From Panax quinquefolius (lineage: Eukaryota; Streptophyta; Magnoliopsida; Apiales; Araliaceae), in contig CM035161.1 in the NCBI GenBank assembly GCA_020205615.1, forward strand, positions 1,240,001-1,304,000: 64,000 nucleotides of DNA, in the 5' to 3' direction. The first letter of the stretch is position 1. The number at the start of each line of letters is the position of its first letter. Positions 1 through 12,100 of the stretch are shown here, piece by piece. Under the pieces are notes generated by a model. The model did no database searches and had not been told where the DNA came from. It saw only the letters and a program-made list of their open reading frames with translations. Made by a program: the position numbers and the translations under genes.

Positions 1-1137
1 CTCCCACTTAAAATCCATTTGCTTAATGTGGGGTCAATTTATATTTATGTTGGAAAAGTTAGGTAATACAACAGCAAGAACGTTAGATGGCTAAAATTAA
101 ATGCTAGGAACAAAAAACAGAAGGCAGTCAAAATACTCACCAAGATATTGCTAGATATTAGTATACAAATAGACCATTCCTTGTCACATTTAATCAAAAT
201 CATAAGGCGTGCTTGGATTAAGGATACTAAATTGGTAATATACAAAGTGAAATTTCCTACTACTCTTTTTCACTCGCTATTTGGGGGCCTCAAGAATATT
301 AGTATGATTTTCCACAAAGCAAGCTGCCTTTATTACAAATGATAAAGGTTTTAACACAGCTGGCCTCCTACTTAATGACAAAAATGACACCAACAGTGCC
401 TTTTTAATTGATAGTCACGTTCTTGATCAATGCAATTGTAGTCCACGTGGGCTTTTTATACGCCGGGAGAAATTGGTCCCATTAGGCTTAACTAATGGTG
501 GGATTATAGAAGATTAAGGATATAAGAAATATAGTTATTGGTAAAACTTCAAAATAGTAATTGACAAAATTCATAAAGGAAATTCCATAAAATATCCAGG
601 ACAATAACACAAACATATGGATTTTGTTTGGCAATGTCAAAATTGGAATTATATCAAGCATAAAATGCAAAAGATGGCTGCCATTAAAGTATTAGTCTCA
701 ACATACCTCAAATTTCCTGCTATATGATCCTGTTCACATCTTAAGAACCTCAATAATGCAGTAGATTTGTCAAGATGCTAAAACTATCAAAGCAGAAAAC
801 GATCAGATGATCAACCGCAGCGTCATTCAATTTGTATTCTTCCTTCTGCTGGATTGAAAATAATGGAGAACTAATGTTGATGTACCTGAGTCATTTCTTA
901 ATCACATTGGCTGGTGCAAAAAGGAATCTAAATTTTAAAAAATTCATCAAAGTAATTCGAGATTGAACTTTTTCTGTCAGCTTGTTGTGTATTTTGCAAT
1001 AAAATTTTAATGTCACTGTCCTGATGTCATGCGCATGTTCATAATTCATGCATGGTATACAACTTCTGATTGCCAACATGGCCTACATTAGTGTTACAGC
1101 CTTTTACCCACACAACAACCCACCCCCTCCCCTCAAA

Positions 1138-1176
<39 letters not shown>

Positions 1177-1330
1177 AATAACAAAAAACCACCCTCTTCC
1201 AAGGATCAATAAAAAATTATCATGAATACTGAACTACAACAATGAACCAAGCAGCAATGCATAAATTGCAATAATAAAGGGTGGTGCATGTTGTCGGCAA
1301 TTCAATAAAAAAAGATATGGTAATATAATA
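1..1330. other. Gene-free AT-rich flank downstream of the DUF615 gene
   Basis: No exon with plausible splice sites or recognisable protein similarity was found on either strand. The short open frames here are low-complexity and do not resemble a family. A trinucleotide run lies at its right-hand end. The edge of the window may cut a neighbouring gene that I cannot see. Confidence 0.5.
1137..1181. repeat. (AAT)n then (AAAT)n microsatellite
   Basis: About eleven AAT units are followed by three AAAT units, directly visible as a simple repeat. Confidence 0.9.
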
Positions 1331-1601
1331 CACTCTCTCTGTCCCAAATTATAAGATCACTTCACTATTGACACTGTAAAAGTCAATTTCAAACATTTTC
1401 AAATTTAAAATTGACATGATTCATTTAAGTTTTCAAAATAATAAATCTTATAACTAGTAGTACTTTTTAGGTAATTTATAATATTCATAATTCTATTGAC
1501 GTAAACAAACTGAATTCATGTCATTTTTGCATTTGAAAATGTTTGAAATTGACTTTTCAAAAGTCAATATTGCTCTTATAATTTGGAACGAATGAAGTAA
1601 T
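1331..1601. mobile_element. Stowaway-like MITE (degenerate)
   Basis: The left end reads CACTCTCTCTGTCCCAAATT. The reverse complement of the right end reads TATTACTTCATTCGTTCC followed by AAATTATAAGA. Both ends therefore share an imperfect terminal inverted repeat with the TCTGTCCCAAATTATAAG motif typical of plant Stowaway (Tc1/mariner) elements. Inner inverted segments also pair (TTTCAAACATTTTCAAAT against ATTTGAAAATGTTTGAAA). A flanking TA on both sides fits the family's TA target duplication. There is no coding capacity. Confidence 0.75.
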
Positions 1602-2445
1602 AGATTAATGAAAGAAACCATATCATAAAGTTGAGCAATTTCCCACTACAAGGAAAACGGATTCCTATTAACATGACCACAATAAAGGGGCCAAGAAACC
1701 AAGCAAGATTCCAAAATAATTTTTTCATCATGTACCACCGCCACGGCATCTACACAGAAATACAACAGGTCTTATGAAATAAAAATTATATTACCATCAA
1801 TAAATATGAGCTAATTGAGGAGGCACATTTCTTTCCACGCCCAAACCAAACCCCCACTCAGGGCTAGGGTTCTCCAAGGAACCAGGTCTTTACAATCTTC
1901 TAAACAACAAAAGGAATATCATGAAAGACAAAGATGATGGCTTCCTAAAACTATTTCTCAACTGCTTAATTTGATAATAAGGCTAATTCAAATAAGACAT
2001 GGGCAAAATTACTCACGACAGGAAAAGGGAAACCTGGAAAGCTCAAATTGTGCAAATGCAATCTTGAATTAGTCAAGCCCTAGAAGATATTAAGCTAAGG
2101 ACTAGATAATCCTAAAAGGAATATAATTCAAACTTAGTGGACATGAATAAATAACTCTATGACCAAAGATTTTTTTTTTATCAATCTTTTGCTGTTTAAC
2201 TTGAATGGGTTGTGGGGAAGAGAGGCGTCATGTTATTAGCAAGAAGAAAATTCACAAAAATGGTTTTATGTATGGCGAGTAAAAGGTTAGGCCTTAGTTA
2301 GAAGGGGAGGAAAAGTGTTAGTAGTGTCATCACAATAATTAAAAAGCATGAAAACAAGTTCTCAATTCGTAAACAACCAGAATTCCATTATTATATATTC
2401 ATGTTGAATATACCTCATGGCAGAAATGATGATAAAATAGAGAGC
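1602..2445. other. 3' flank / probable 3' UTR side of the DUF615 gene
   Basis: Non-coding sequence just downstream (on the minus strand) of the stop codon at 2446-2448. It should contain the 3' UTR and polyadenylation site, but I cannot place the cleavage site. Confidence 0.4.
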
Positions 2446-5400
2446 TTATTCAATTGGCAACTGCTTAGCAATGGCTCGTAAGAAACGAGTGAGGGACCTT
2501 TTAGCAGCCATAAGCGCTTTATCTTCTTTTGCATTTTCCTCTGAAGCGACTTCATGCTCTTGCAGAGAGTATACTTTCCGGACAAGTCTACGTAATTCCT
2601 GTTAAAGAAGAGTTAACAAGGAAATGAACAAATCACACAATTCAGTCTAAAATAGGATGCATTAATGCAGTTCATATTCTACCCCCTACACCCCCCCTCC
2701 TTTTTCTCTCTCTTTGCCCTCCTCCCCCAACAAAAAAGAAAGGAGTTCATAAGCTCAAAAAATAAATAATTTAGAGTGTCAAGCAAGCTGATATTATAGC
2801 CAAATAATTAAGAGATATGATCATATGACTATAATTTAGAAATACTAAAATGGTTGAATTTCTACATTAGGACACAGCGCCTGAAAGTAAAGGGAGAGAG
2901 GAGAGAAAAAGAGGGAGATTAAAAAGAAGCTCCTTTAAGATAATCATTGAGGCTACACTTATTTCAAATTCAGTATAGAGATTTTTAATACCAATTTTTC
3001 AACATTAGCTGGATCAAGTAAGATTTCCAGTCAAAAATGAAACTCGCAAAATTCAAAATGAAATACAATCAGACAACGGTTCTTTTTAAAAAATTCAGCT
3101 ACATCAGAACCAGATAAACTCTGTTTCTATTAAATCCAGTACCTGACGAACATGTAAATCAACAAGAATTGGATGAAGAATAGTGACAGGGCATGAGAAA
3201 TATTTTGCAGCAGCCAACAGTTATCTACTGACGATCATGAATGCATGGTAAATAAATATATGAACTACTTAAATTTAAAAGGATATTGTTAAAGCAAAAG
3301 ATGAAAGAATTCAGTACAACACACAGCTATCTAATCAAATGAGAAATTTCTTCTTTGGGTTTTAGACACTATAATATGTGAAATGGTCTAGCCTTCCAAA
3401 ATCCAAACCTTATGGTAAAGATACACTTTTGGGTGACTTACACAACTAAACTGGCACCCGTATCCTTTGATTCCTTTCTAAAATTCGAAGGATATTTTGC
3501 TACATTCATTGATTCCATATCCCGAACCTTATCTATATAGACGGAGACCAGGCTATAAAACTAAGCTTGGCTGGCTTCACAAGCGTACATCACAAGCTAA
3601 ACAAGCTAAGCCTCTTTATCTTAATTACTCGCTAAGAGTATTAATGTCGTCCCTTCGTCATCACAAGTTGTTACAACTTACAACCGTACAGCTAGCCTGC
3701 GAACTACTGGGACAGGTAGTAGCAAATACTATCGGTCTACCCAAATAATGTGATGTTGCTCACTCAATCACTATGTTTTATCCCAACTAGAGAAAGTTAA
3801 TTATTTATATTAACCGACGAGATACCAATTGTTTTGCAGCTCGCATTTTGTTGCCAGTTTTTCTATGATGTGACATAAATTGCTTTTTTACATCATGTGT
3901 GCAGTCAGTTTACAATTACATCAAATACACACTACGGGCTACAATTAGATCAGGCAGCCGAAGCATTATTTTGTAGTTTATCCTGATTGAGCTGATGTGT
4001 CCAAAACGCAAGGATGACCTCTGGCTAATCGTGGCCAGCATATGGCCCAAGCTAAAGCTCAGACTGACTGCAAAATAAAAAGTCCACTATACAAGCTTTA
4101 AACTCTATGAAATGTACCAATCTAGTGAATTATAAAGTTTATTCTGCATACAGTAACAGATACACCTGTTAACTGCACAACAAGAATGCAAATATATACA
4201 CAGCATACAGAACTTGAGATTTCTACAATTAAAATTTTAATCAGCAATTCAGCATGCAATTAAAAACATTCTTCCCTGCATGTACGTGCATGTGTGTTTA
4301 TGTATGCATGTGCATGCATTTGACACTTACATAAGAAGTTATGCAAAGAGTTAGTTCAATGTCAACTACTTGCAAATCAACAGCAATTTCACAAGACTGA
4401 CAACAAAATTGAAAATGCATACAAAAGATGATACCTTATTTTCACAATTTCTTGGTTTTAAAGAATGACTGATAGCCTTCATATGTGATTGTTTAGTCTT
4501 TATTGTGCGCATTTGTGCTTTTGTCTGTGTATGCATGTGTGGTATCATTGTGAAAAATACAGTTTCAGCAAAAGTAAACAAACGCACCTGACGATCAAAC
4601 TCAACACTGCGCACAGAATAAAATTCATTGGTAATGTCCACATCCTTATTTATCAGCCCGTCAAACCATCTAGTTGCCATATTAATGCAGTCAGGAGAGC
4701 CCTGTAAAAATATTTTCAAGAGAAGTAAGAGTTGGGCAAACTTTTCATTTCTAAATAAGGATAATTTGAAACGTTCACTTGAAATTTGCGTCCAAGTTGA
4801 AGGTTAAGGTCTATAAGATGATTTTGAGCCAGCAATGCTATTTGTTGCTAAATGTGGCCAAGAACAAACATGTACATAAGAACTTGCTGAAAAGAAACTG
4901 TAAAGGTCAATGTGTTGCCATGAAAAGGTTGGATAGGATTAGGAATTAGAAATGAGGATATTCGAAAAAAGATTTTGGTAGCACCAATTGAGAAAAAGAT
5001 GAAGGAACATCTACCATGATTTGGTTATATTTAAAGTCTAGTATAAGGAGGAAGATATAAGAAAAGTGAGGGGTAGGCCGACAATTACTTGGGGGAAGTA
5101 GAACAAAGAGGCTTTAAGGAGCAAAATAAAACTGAGGGCATGGCATTTATAGGAGTGCAGGAGTGAAATCTGCATATTAGAGGCCAAGTAAGATGCTCCA
5201 ACTTTATGTATTAATAAGAAGAGTGTCCCACCTTTTTGTTCTCTTTTTCTTTCTTAAAACTAGGAGTTCTATAGATCTTCATATCTAGAAGGAATCCTAC
5301 TATTAACAATTAACAAAGGACATAGAAAGGCAACAATTATTACTTAAAAAATTAAAACAAAAAAAGAACTGAGATTACATATTGTTGGGTCTCCAACTTT

Positions 5401-6164
5401 TAGTTTTATTTTGATGATAACAATAATTAGTAAATAAATTAATTAAGAGGGTAGAATCCTCTCCATAGGATTTTTATTATAATTGTTTTATTTATCTTAT
5501 TTACTTTGACCAAAAATATTTTCTAAATCTTATTTATTTGATTTTCCTGATCTTGATTTTTTAGTGTTAAAATGAATTGGGTCATACATTTTGGGACAAA
5601 AATCATATGTTGATCATCAAATACTTGTTTGACCGAATTTGGAAAGAAGATAGATTTTTTGATTAAATCATTTTTGACATGTGAGCATTTTCTATTTATT
5701 CTCAAATTAATTTTATTATTTAAAGATTTCAAAAATTATTTTAAGTTATTTCAAAATTGGGCAAAATTATTCTATTGCTTATATATATATTATATAAGTT
5801 ATATATATATATATATATATAGGGTCCGGTTCCAGTCCGGACTCCCGCATTTTAGTACCGTCCGGACTTTTTTTTTTTTATTAAACAACTAAAAAAAAAA
5901 TTAATATTTTATGGAACTGGAATTTTCCATAATACAGTATTTTGGGTGTGATTTGGATACATATAACAAAACATGTCTGTAGAGACTGTACAGACTATAC
6001 ATACATATTTTGTTATATGTATCCAAATCACACCCAAAACACTGTATTATGGAAAAATTCCAGTTCCATAAAATATTAAACTTTTTTTAGTTGTTTTAAG
6101 AAAAAAGCAAAAAAAAAAAAAAAAAGTCCGCATTTTAACAAAATCTGGGAGTCCTGACTGGATC

Positions 6165-6195
<31 letters not shown>

Positions 6196-9100
6196 AGTCA
6201 TGCATGCATGCGCCTATAATAATATATATATATATAATATGCATGTGTCCTATATTATATATACTTATTAAATGTGCAGTGTGAAGTGTGTGTGTAAGAA
6301 ACATATATGTGGGCATATTAAATGAAGTGGTGCCATTCTTTTTGGGACAAAGCCTTATCAATTCATGCATGTGCATAACATATGAATATATATATAGTAG
6401 TCGTGTATGTATGTATTAGACTTGGCAGATTTCAATTTTCTTTAACCGAAATAAATGAGTTGAGCATTAAATGCTAAGTGCTTGGAAAATGGCCCGAACG
6501 AAAATTAGACTTTTGTCAAATTGAGCAATCCGCGTGCAATTGTTTTATCCGAACTGTTGCTTTCAAAAATAAACAATCCCAGCCATTAATTTCAAATCAG
6601 ATTTTGAAAATTACCATTTTGCCCCTGACCTCAAAAATCTATAAATAGGAGGTCTTTCTTTCATTTTCAATTTGCCAATTCACTTGAAAAGAAAAGCTTA
6701 TTCTCTCCTACATACTCTCTCTCTCTAAGAAGCTTTCTCTCTCTCTTCTTATCAAAGTTTTAATCATTTGAGAAGAGAAAATTGGTCTAAGCATATTGAG
6801 ATAAATTGTTTGATTTAATTTATTTGAATTATCTCTTGCTTATTTATATTTATAGATATACGAATATACATTATTATACACAATTTTATATATCTATATT
6901 TCATCTATTTATCAAATAAAAGGATACTTGAAAGCCGCAAGGCTACGGAGATACACCTCTACGGAGAGGAATTCGAACCGTACGATTCCTTATAGTCTTC
7001 AGTAACCTTTTATTGATATTATTTATATAAATATCGTAAAATAGATACGACACTTGATAGCTCAAAACAACACTGAGATATTCCTCCAAAAAGAGGAATC
7101 ATCCGAACTGGATTTGAGAATCGTAGTGATTTATTGAAAATATTTATATAAATATCAATTGTGAAAATATAAATTTTGTCGTACTTAGATGCCGCAAGGC
7201 TACGGAGATATTCCTCTTAAGTGAGGGAATCGAACCGTACGATTCCTTATAGTACTAAGTGACTTTATTTATACAATCACATAATAGATAAAATATTGTT
7301 ATATATTAACTGAGTTAAACAAATATATTTGTTATATCAAGTATTGCTTAACTGATTTATTTATTATTCTTGATATCTGTCATCACAAGTATTTGATCAT
7401 AAATTCATTTATTCATAAAATACTTGTTGCATAATATAAAAGTTATTTAAACTTTTATTTCACAAACTTAAGTGAATATATCTGCTTAAATAGAAGCATA
7501 TTTGATTTAAAGCTTAAAACAACCTATTTGTTTACTCAGAAGCATTTTCACTCTAAAAGTTATTTAAACTTAAAGTGACTTTTCTTTACTCCATAAAGAA
7601 TAAATAATTCTTTATAAATCTGCATTAAATTATATATCTGCTTAAACAAAAGCATTTTTTAGTAAAAGATAAAATTGATCTATTTGCTTATTCAAGAAGC
7701 ACTTTTCACACAACATATAAAACTTTTATAACAATGCGTAATTTACATATTTGCTTACACAGAAGCACTATTTGATCAAAGCATAAATTACTATCTGCTT
7801 ACAAAGAAGCATATTTTCTCAAGTATAAAAGTCTTTGAACTTTTATATATATATTTTCTCTTTAATTGATATCTACTTATTTAAGAAGCATCAATCTGTA
7901 CTAAATTCTTATATGCTTATTTAAGAAGCATCAATCTGTACTAAATTCTTATATGCTTATTTGAGAAGCACATTGTTGTAAAATCATATGTAAAAAGAGA
8001 AAAGGTCATAGTTAGTTTATTTTATGTACCTGTGAGAAAGACGAGTAATTTTTCGACCAAGACCAGAGCCTTAGAGAGGTCAGCGGGAAGTTGAATCTCT
8101 AGTGTACTTGTGAGTTGAGGAAGAGGCTGTTGTTTCAAGACCAGATCATAAAATAGAATTGAAATCAAAAGAAGTACAACTAAACTTGAGGAGGGAGCGG
8201 GGGACTTGCTGTCCAAGATAGATTAGTTGGGAACAGTAAGAAGTTTATCTATAAAACTTTGTAAAGGCTTCTCCGCCTGTTGAAGGAATATTTATTACTG
8301 ATAGTAATAGGATCTCAAGTCCTGGAGAAGAGCTTGAGACTGGACGTAGCAGCATACCCGGGATGTATGTTGTGAACCAAACAAATCTCTGTGCATTGTG
8401 TGATTGAATTTTTATTGTCTTGCATATTAATTTCTAACACTGCAAATTAATTATCCAAAAATTCAAAAAGGCCTTAGATAATTTTTTAATCTGTAATAAT
8501 CTATTCAACCCCCATTCTAGATTATTATTGGACTTTCACATATTTACATATGGCATCACCCAATAATTGGATTCATACAATTCGATCAAATTGAACTTCT
8601 CAATAACAATATATCATTTACTAATCACAATCTCAAAGAGATTCTAATGTAAAATGAAGCAATTAGTTTTAAGTTGTACCTCCACGTCATCGTCAGATTC
8701 AGTTTCTTCAGTCTCCTCAGCATCATCATCAATTAACCATGTTTCTGAACCATATATAGCCTGAAACTTACTCTGGTCCCCATCTTTTGTGGCCTGAATT
8801 AATCCATCCATCAGATCTGGCTGCACTTCCCTTAGCAACCTTCCTAAAATGAATTTACAATACTAAATCAAGTCCACTTACACACTAAAAGCTTGTGCTA
8901 CAAATGTCATATCAAAAATACCAGGAAATTGTCGGAATTATAATAGTTGCACAGCACAAGATATCCTTGGACTTTAATCAAAACTAGATATTTATAATGA
9001 ACTAGACATTTAAAACTTAATTTACTTATTTATGCATTTGTGCCTGAATATAGCAACAAAATCCAAGAAAACAATTTGTCCAATTAATGGACCAAGAAAC

Positions 9101-12100
9101 ACTGCCACCAAACTAATTTGTGCTGAAAAAAAATCTCACTGCTATTAAAACATGTTATTATTCTCAGAAAAACTCATTGACCCTTGTGATCTAATGAAAG
9201 TTTTTATGGAAGAAACGACTTTCTAGTCAGGCTTAGCATAGTTTCAATGTGATATTTTCCTAGTTTCAACCCCCATACTACGGGGCCTATGGGCCAAATT
9301 ACCTAGTAAAGAAATGAAGAGTTTGATCTTCAGCAAAAAGGCATGTCAATGTCTAATGAAAAGGGTAAATGAAAAGGTTTATAAATAACATCAAACAAGA
9401 ATGACGCCAAGTAGTTATATAGCATCACACGGCAAATGTCTAAAGGACCTGTCAATCAAGAGAATGAAGTTTAACAGATAATTGTCTTTGTTTGTGAGGC
9501 CTGGATGGTATAACAACTGGAGAAGGAGAAGAAGTGATTGGAGGATCAAGAGGAACAAATATCTCATTTGTAGTGCTAGTATTGTGATAAGAATTATTAC
9601 CAGATGAAGGACTAGTATTGGGGGACAAAGTGTTGTCATGATCTGCAAATGTGTAATGTCTGAAGAAACATATATATGTAAAGGATCAGAATCCGGTGTA
9701 GAGGTTTGCACAAGAAATAAGAATGTGGAAGTAACACTAGTATCAGTAGCGAAAGGAAAAATGTGCTCAAAAAATTGGACATCCCTGCTAATCACACACT
9801 TCCTATTTTGTATGTCATACAGTTTATACCCTTTCTTGGCATAAGGGTATCCTAAAAAAACACATTTGACAGCCCTAGGGCTAAACTTATCTCTACCATG
9901 AGCCAAAGTGGAAGTATAACACAAGCAGCCAAACACTTTTAAGTGATCATAGGAAGGAGATTTGCCAAATAAGAGTTCATAAGGTGTATAACCTTTAAGA
10001 ACTGAAGAAGGAATTTTATTAATGAGATGAGTGACTGTTAATAAACAGTCTCTCCAAAAGGATATAGGAATGTGAGATTGGAATTTTTGGACTAGCTATT
10101 TGCAGAAGATGCCTCTGTTGACACTCCACAACTCCATTCTGTTGTGGAGTATCAACACAACTGGACTGATGCTATATTCTTAGAGACTCAAAGAAGGGAG
10201 TAATATCTTTATTGAAAAATTGTCCCATTATCAGTTCTTACAACTTTCACTTTACAAGTTAACTGAATTTGAACATAAGTAAAGAAGTTTTTGAACAATT
10301 GAAACACTTGAGACTTATGTTGAAACAAAAAAATCCAAGTGAATCTAGAGAGGTCATCCACAATTGTAAGAAAGTAGCTACAGTTACTATGAGTTTTGGT
10401 CTTGTATGGACCCCAAACTGAGGTACTTAATTGAAATGAAAATCTAGCTTGTTTAGCTAGAGGGCAAACATCACAATGTGAGTAGTTACAATTAAGAGAA
10501 AGTTGTTTTAAAACTTTGTTAGGTACATGACCTAATCTAGCATGCCATTCATTGGCAGTTGAAACAGTAGCAACATGAACTGGTGTATCACAAGAATCAG
10601 AAATTGAACAAAATGAGGTTGTAGATTTAGGTAAGGAAACAATATATGAGGTATTAAGTTTGTAAAGGTCTCCATCCAATCTACCAATCCCAATCTTTTA
10701 CTTCTGAGTAAGGTCCTGTAATATACATTGATGAGAAGAAAACAAGATACGACAATGAGTATCATGTGTTAGTTTGCCAATGGACAAGAGATTGTAGGAA
10801 AATTCAGGAACACAAAAAACAATATTAAGAATGATATTTGGATGTAGTATAACAGTTCTTGTATGTGTAATAGCAGCTGTGTGACCATTTGACAGATGTA
10901 TTTGAGATCTAATAGGTTTAGCAGAAATAAGTAAATGAACAAAAGGAGTGATATGATCTGTTGCTCTTGAGTCGAGGATCCATTGGGAATGATTTGTAAA
11001 GTTATTAAAACAAGTGGCATGATTGAAACAAATAGTGGAAATAGACTTACCAGCTAATGTGAAGTAATTGAGTTAATACGATGAGATGACTGAGCTGAAG
11101 CTTGAGATGTCAGTTTGAGATTATTCTGAAGTAGCTGCAATAACTGTTGACATTGAGCAGGTGTAAAGGATAAGGTTTCAGAACCAGAAGTACCAGTGGT
11201 ACCAATAGTAGAACCATTAGGAAAAAAATGAGATGAAACTGAGTCAATTACACTGACATGAGCAGCTATTTTAGTTTTTGATGAAGCACCTTTCACAAGA
11301 GGCTTAGGTTGAGTACCATATAGTCTATGCCATGGTGGATAACCATGTCAGAAAAAACATTTTTCTTTAGTATGCCCAGATTAGTTACAGTAATCACACT
11401 CAACTCTTGTGTCCTGTCCTTAGGGGTGTTAGCCGAGTAGAGTAGCTCGATACACGACTCGAGATTGGTTCGAAAATATGATCCAAAGCTCGAATTCGAA
11501 GTTGATTCGAGTCGAATATGATCCATACTCGTTTTCTGTTTAATGATACACGAATCGAATTCGAGTATACCAGTATTTGCTCAGATTAGAGTTCGAGTAT
11601 TTTATTTTTTCTCGAACCATACTCAATACCTGCTCGATAGATCATATTCGAATAACTAATAAGCTAAATATGTGATATTTGTATCAATCTTTATAATTTA
11701 TAAAGTGCAGTATTAAATTGTGTAAACTTATACTTGAATAAATCAGTGAATTGATTGTCAATTCGTATTACATTCTTTGTAATTTCTTTACATAAATAAA
11801 AGTAAAAGACTTTTATATATAAACATTAGTTCAATAATCAATTTAGTATATAGTGGTTCAGTATTAAGCGAAATGGTTCATATTCGAAACTCGATTTGAA
11901 AGCTCGTGAGTAACTCGTTTTGTAAACGAGCCGAGTAGGTCTGAGTAATGATCCGAGTCAAGTCTTCTGGCGCAAAATTAGAAATTCCTTATCGAATTCG
12001 AGCTCAATTTTTTCGAGTCGAGACGAATCTGAACATTAGAGTGTTCGCTGAGATTCGACTCGTTTTCACCCCTACCTGTCCTTTAAGTTTCTTGAAAGAT

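Larger units (their letters stand above)
5383..8538 (+). mobile_element. Solo LTR, copia-type, 3.16 kb, TSD CATAT
   Basis: The unit starts TGTTGGGTCTCC and ends GGACTTTCA. It is flanked on both sides by the same five bases, CATAT (5378-5382 and 8539-8543), as expected for LTR integration. The right part (CTGGACGTAG, AAATCTCTGTGC, then CTATTCAACCCCCATTCTAG near the end) is the usual 3' portion of long plant copia LTRs. No primer-binding site, polypurine tract or gag-pol is present and the left end is not repeated at the right, so this is a solo LTR rather than a full element. A TATA box lies at 6639. About 350 bp is a later hairpin MITE. Confidence 0.75.

Noticed and set aside
6047..6376. 109-codon minus-strand frame
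   Set aside because: It runs through the hairpin MITE and TA repeats, giving poly-Ile/Tyr and poly-Phe; no coding evidence.
5383..8538. A complete small retroelement with two LTRs (TRIM/LARD type)
   Set aside because: The left end is not repeated at the right, and no primer-binding site or polypurine tract was found, so a solo LTR is the simpler reading.
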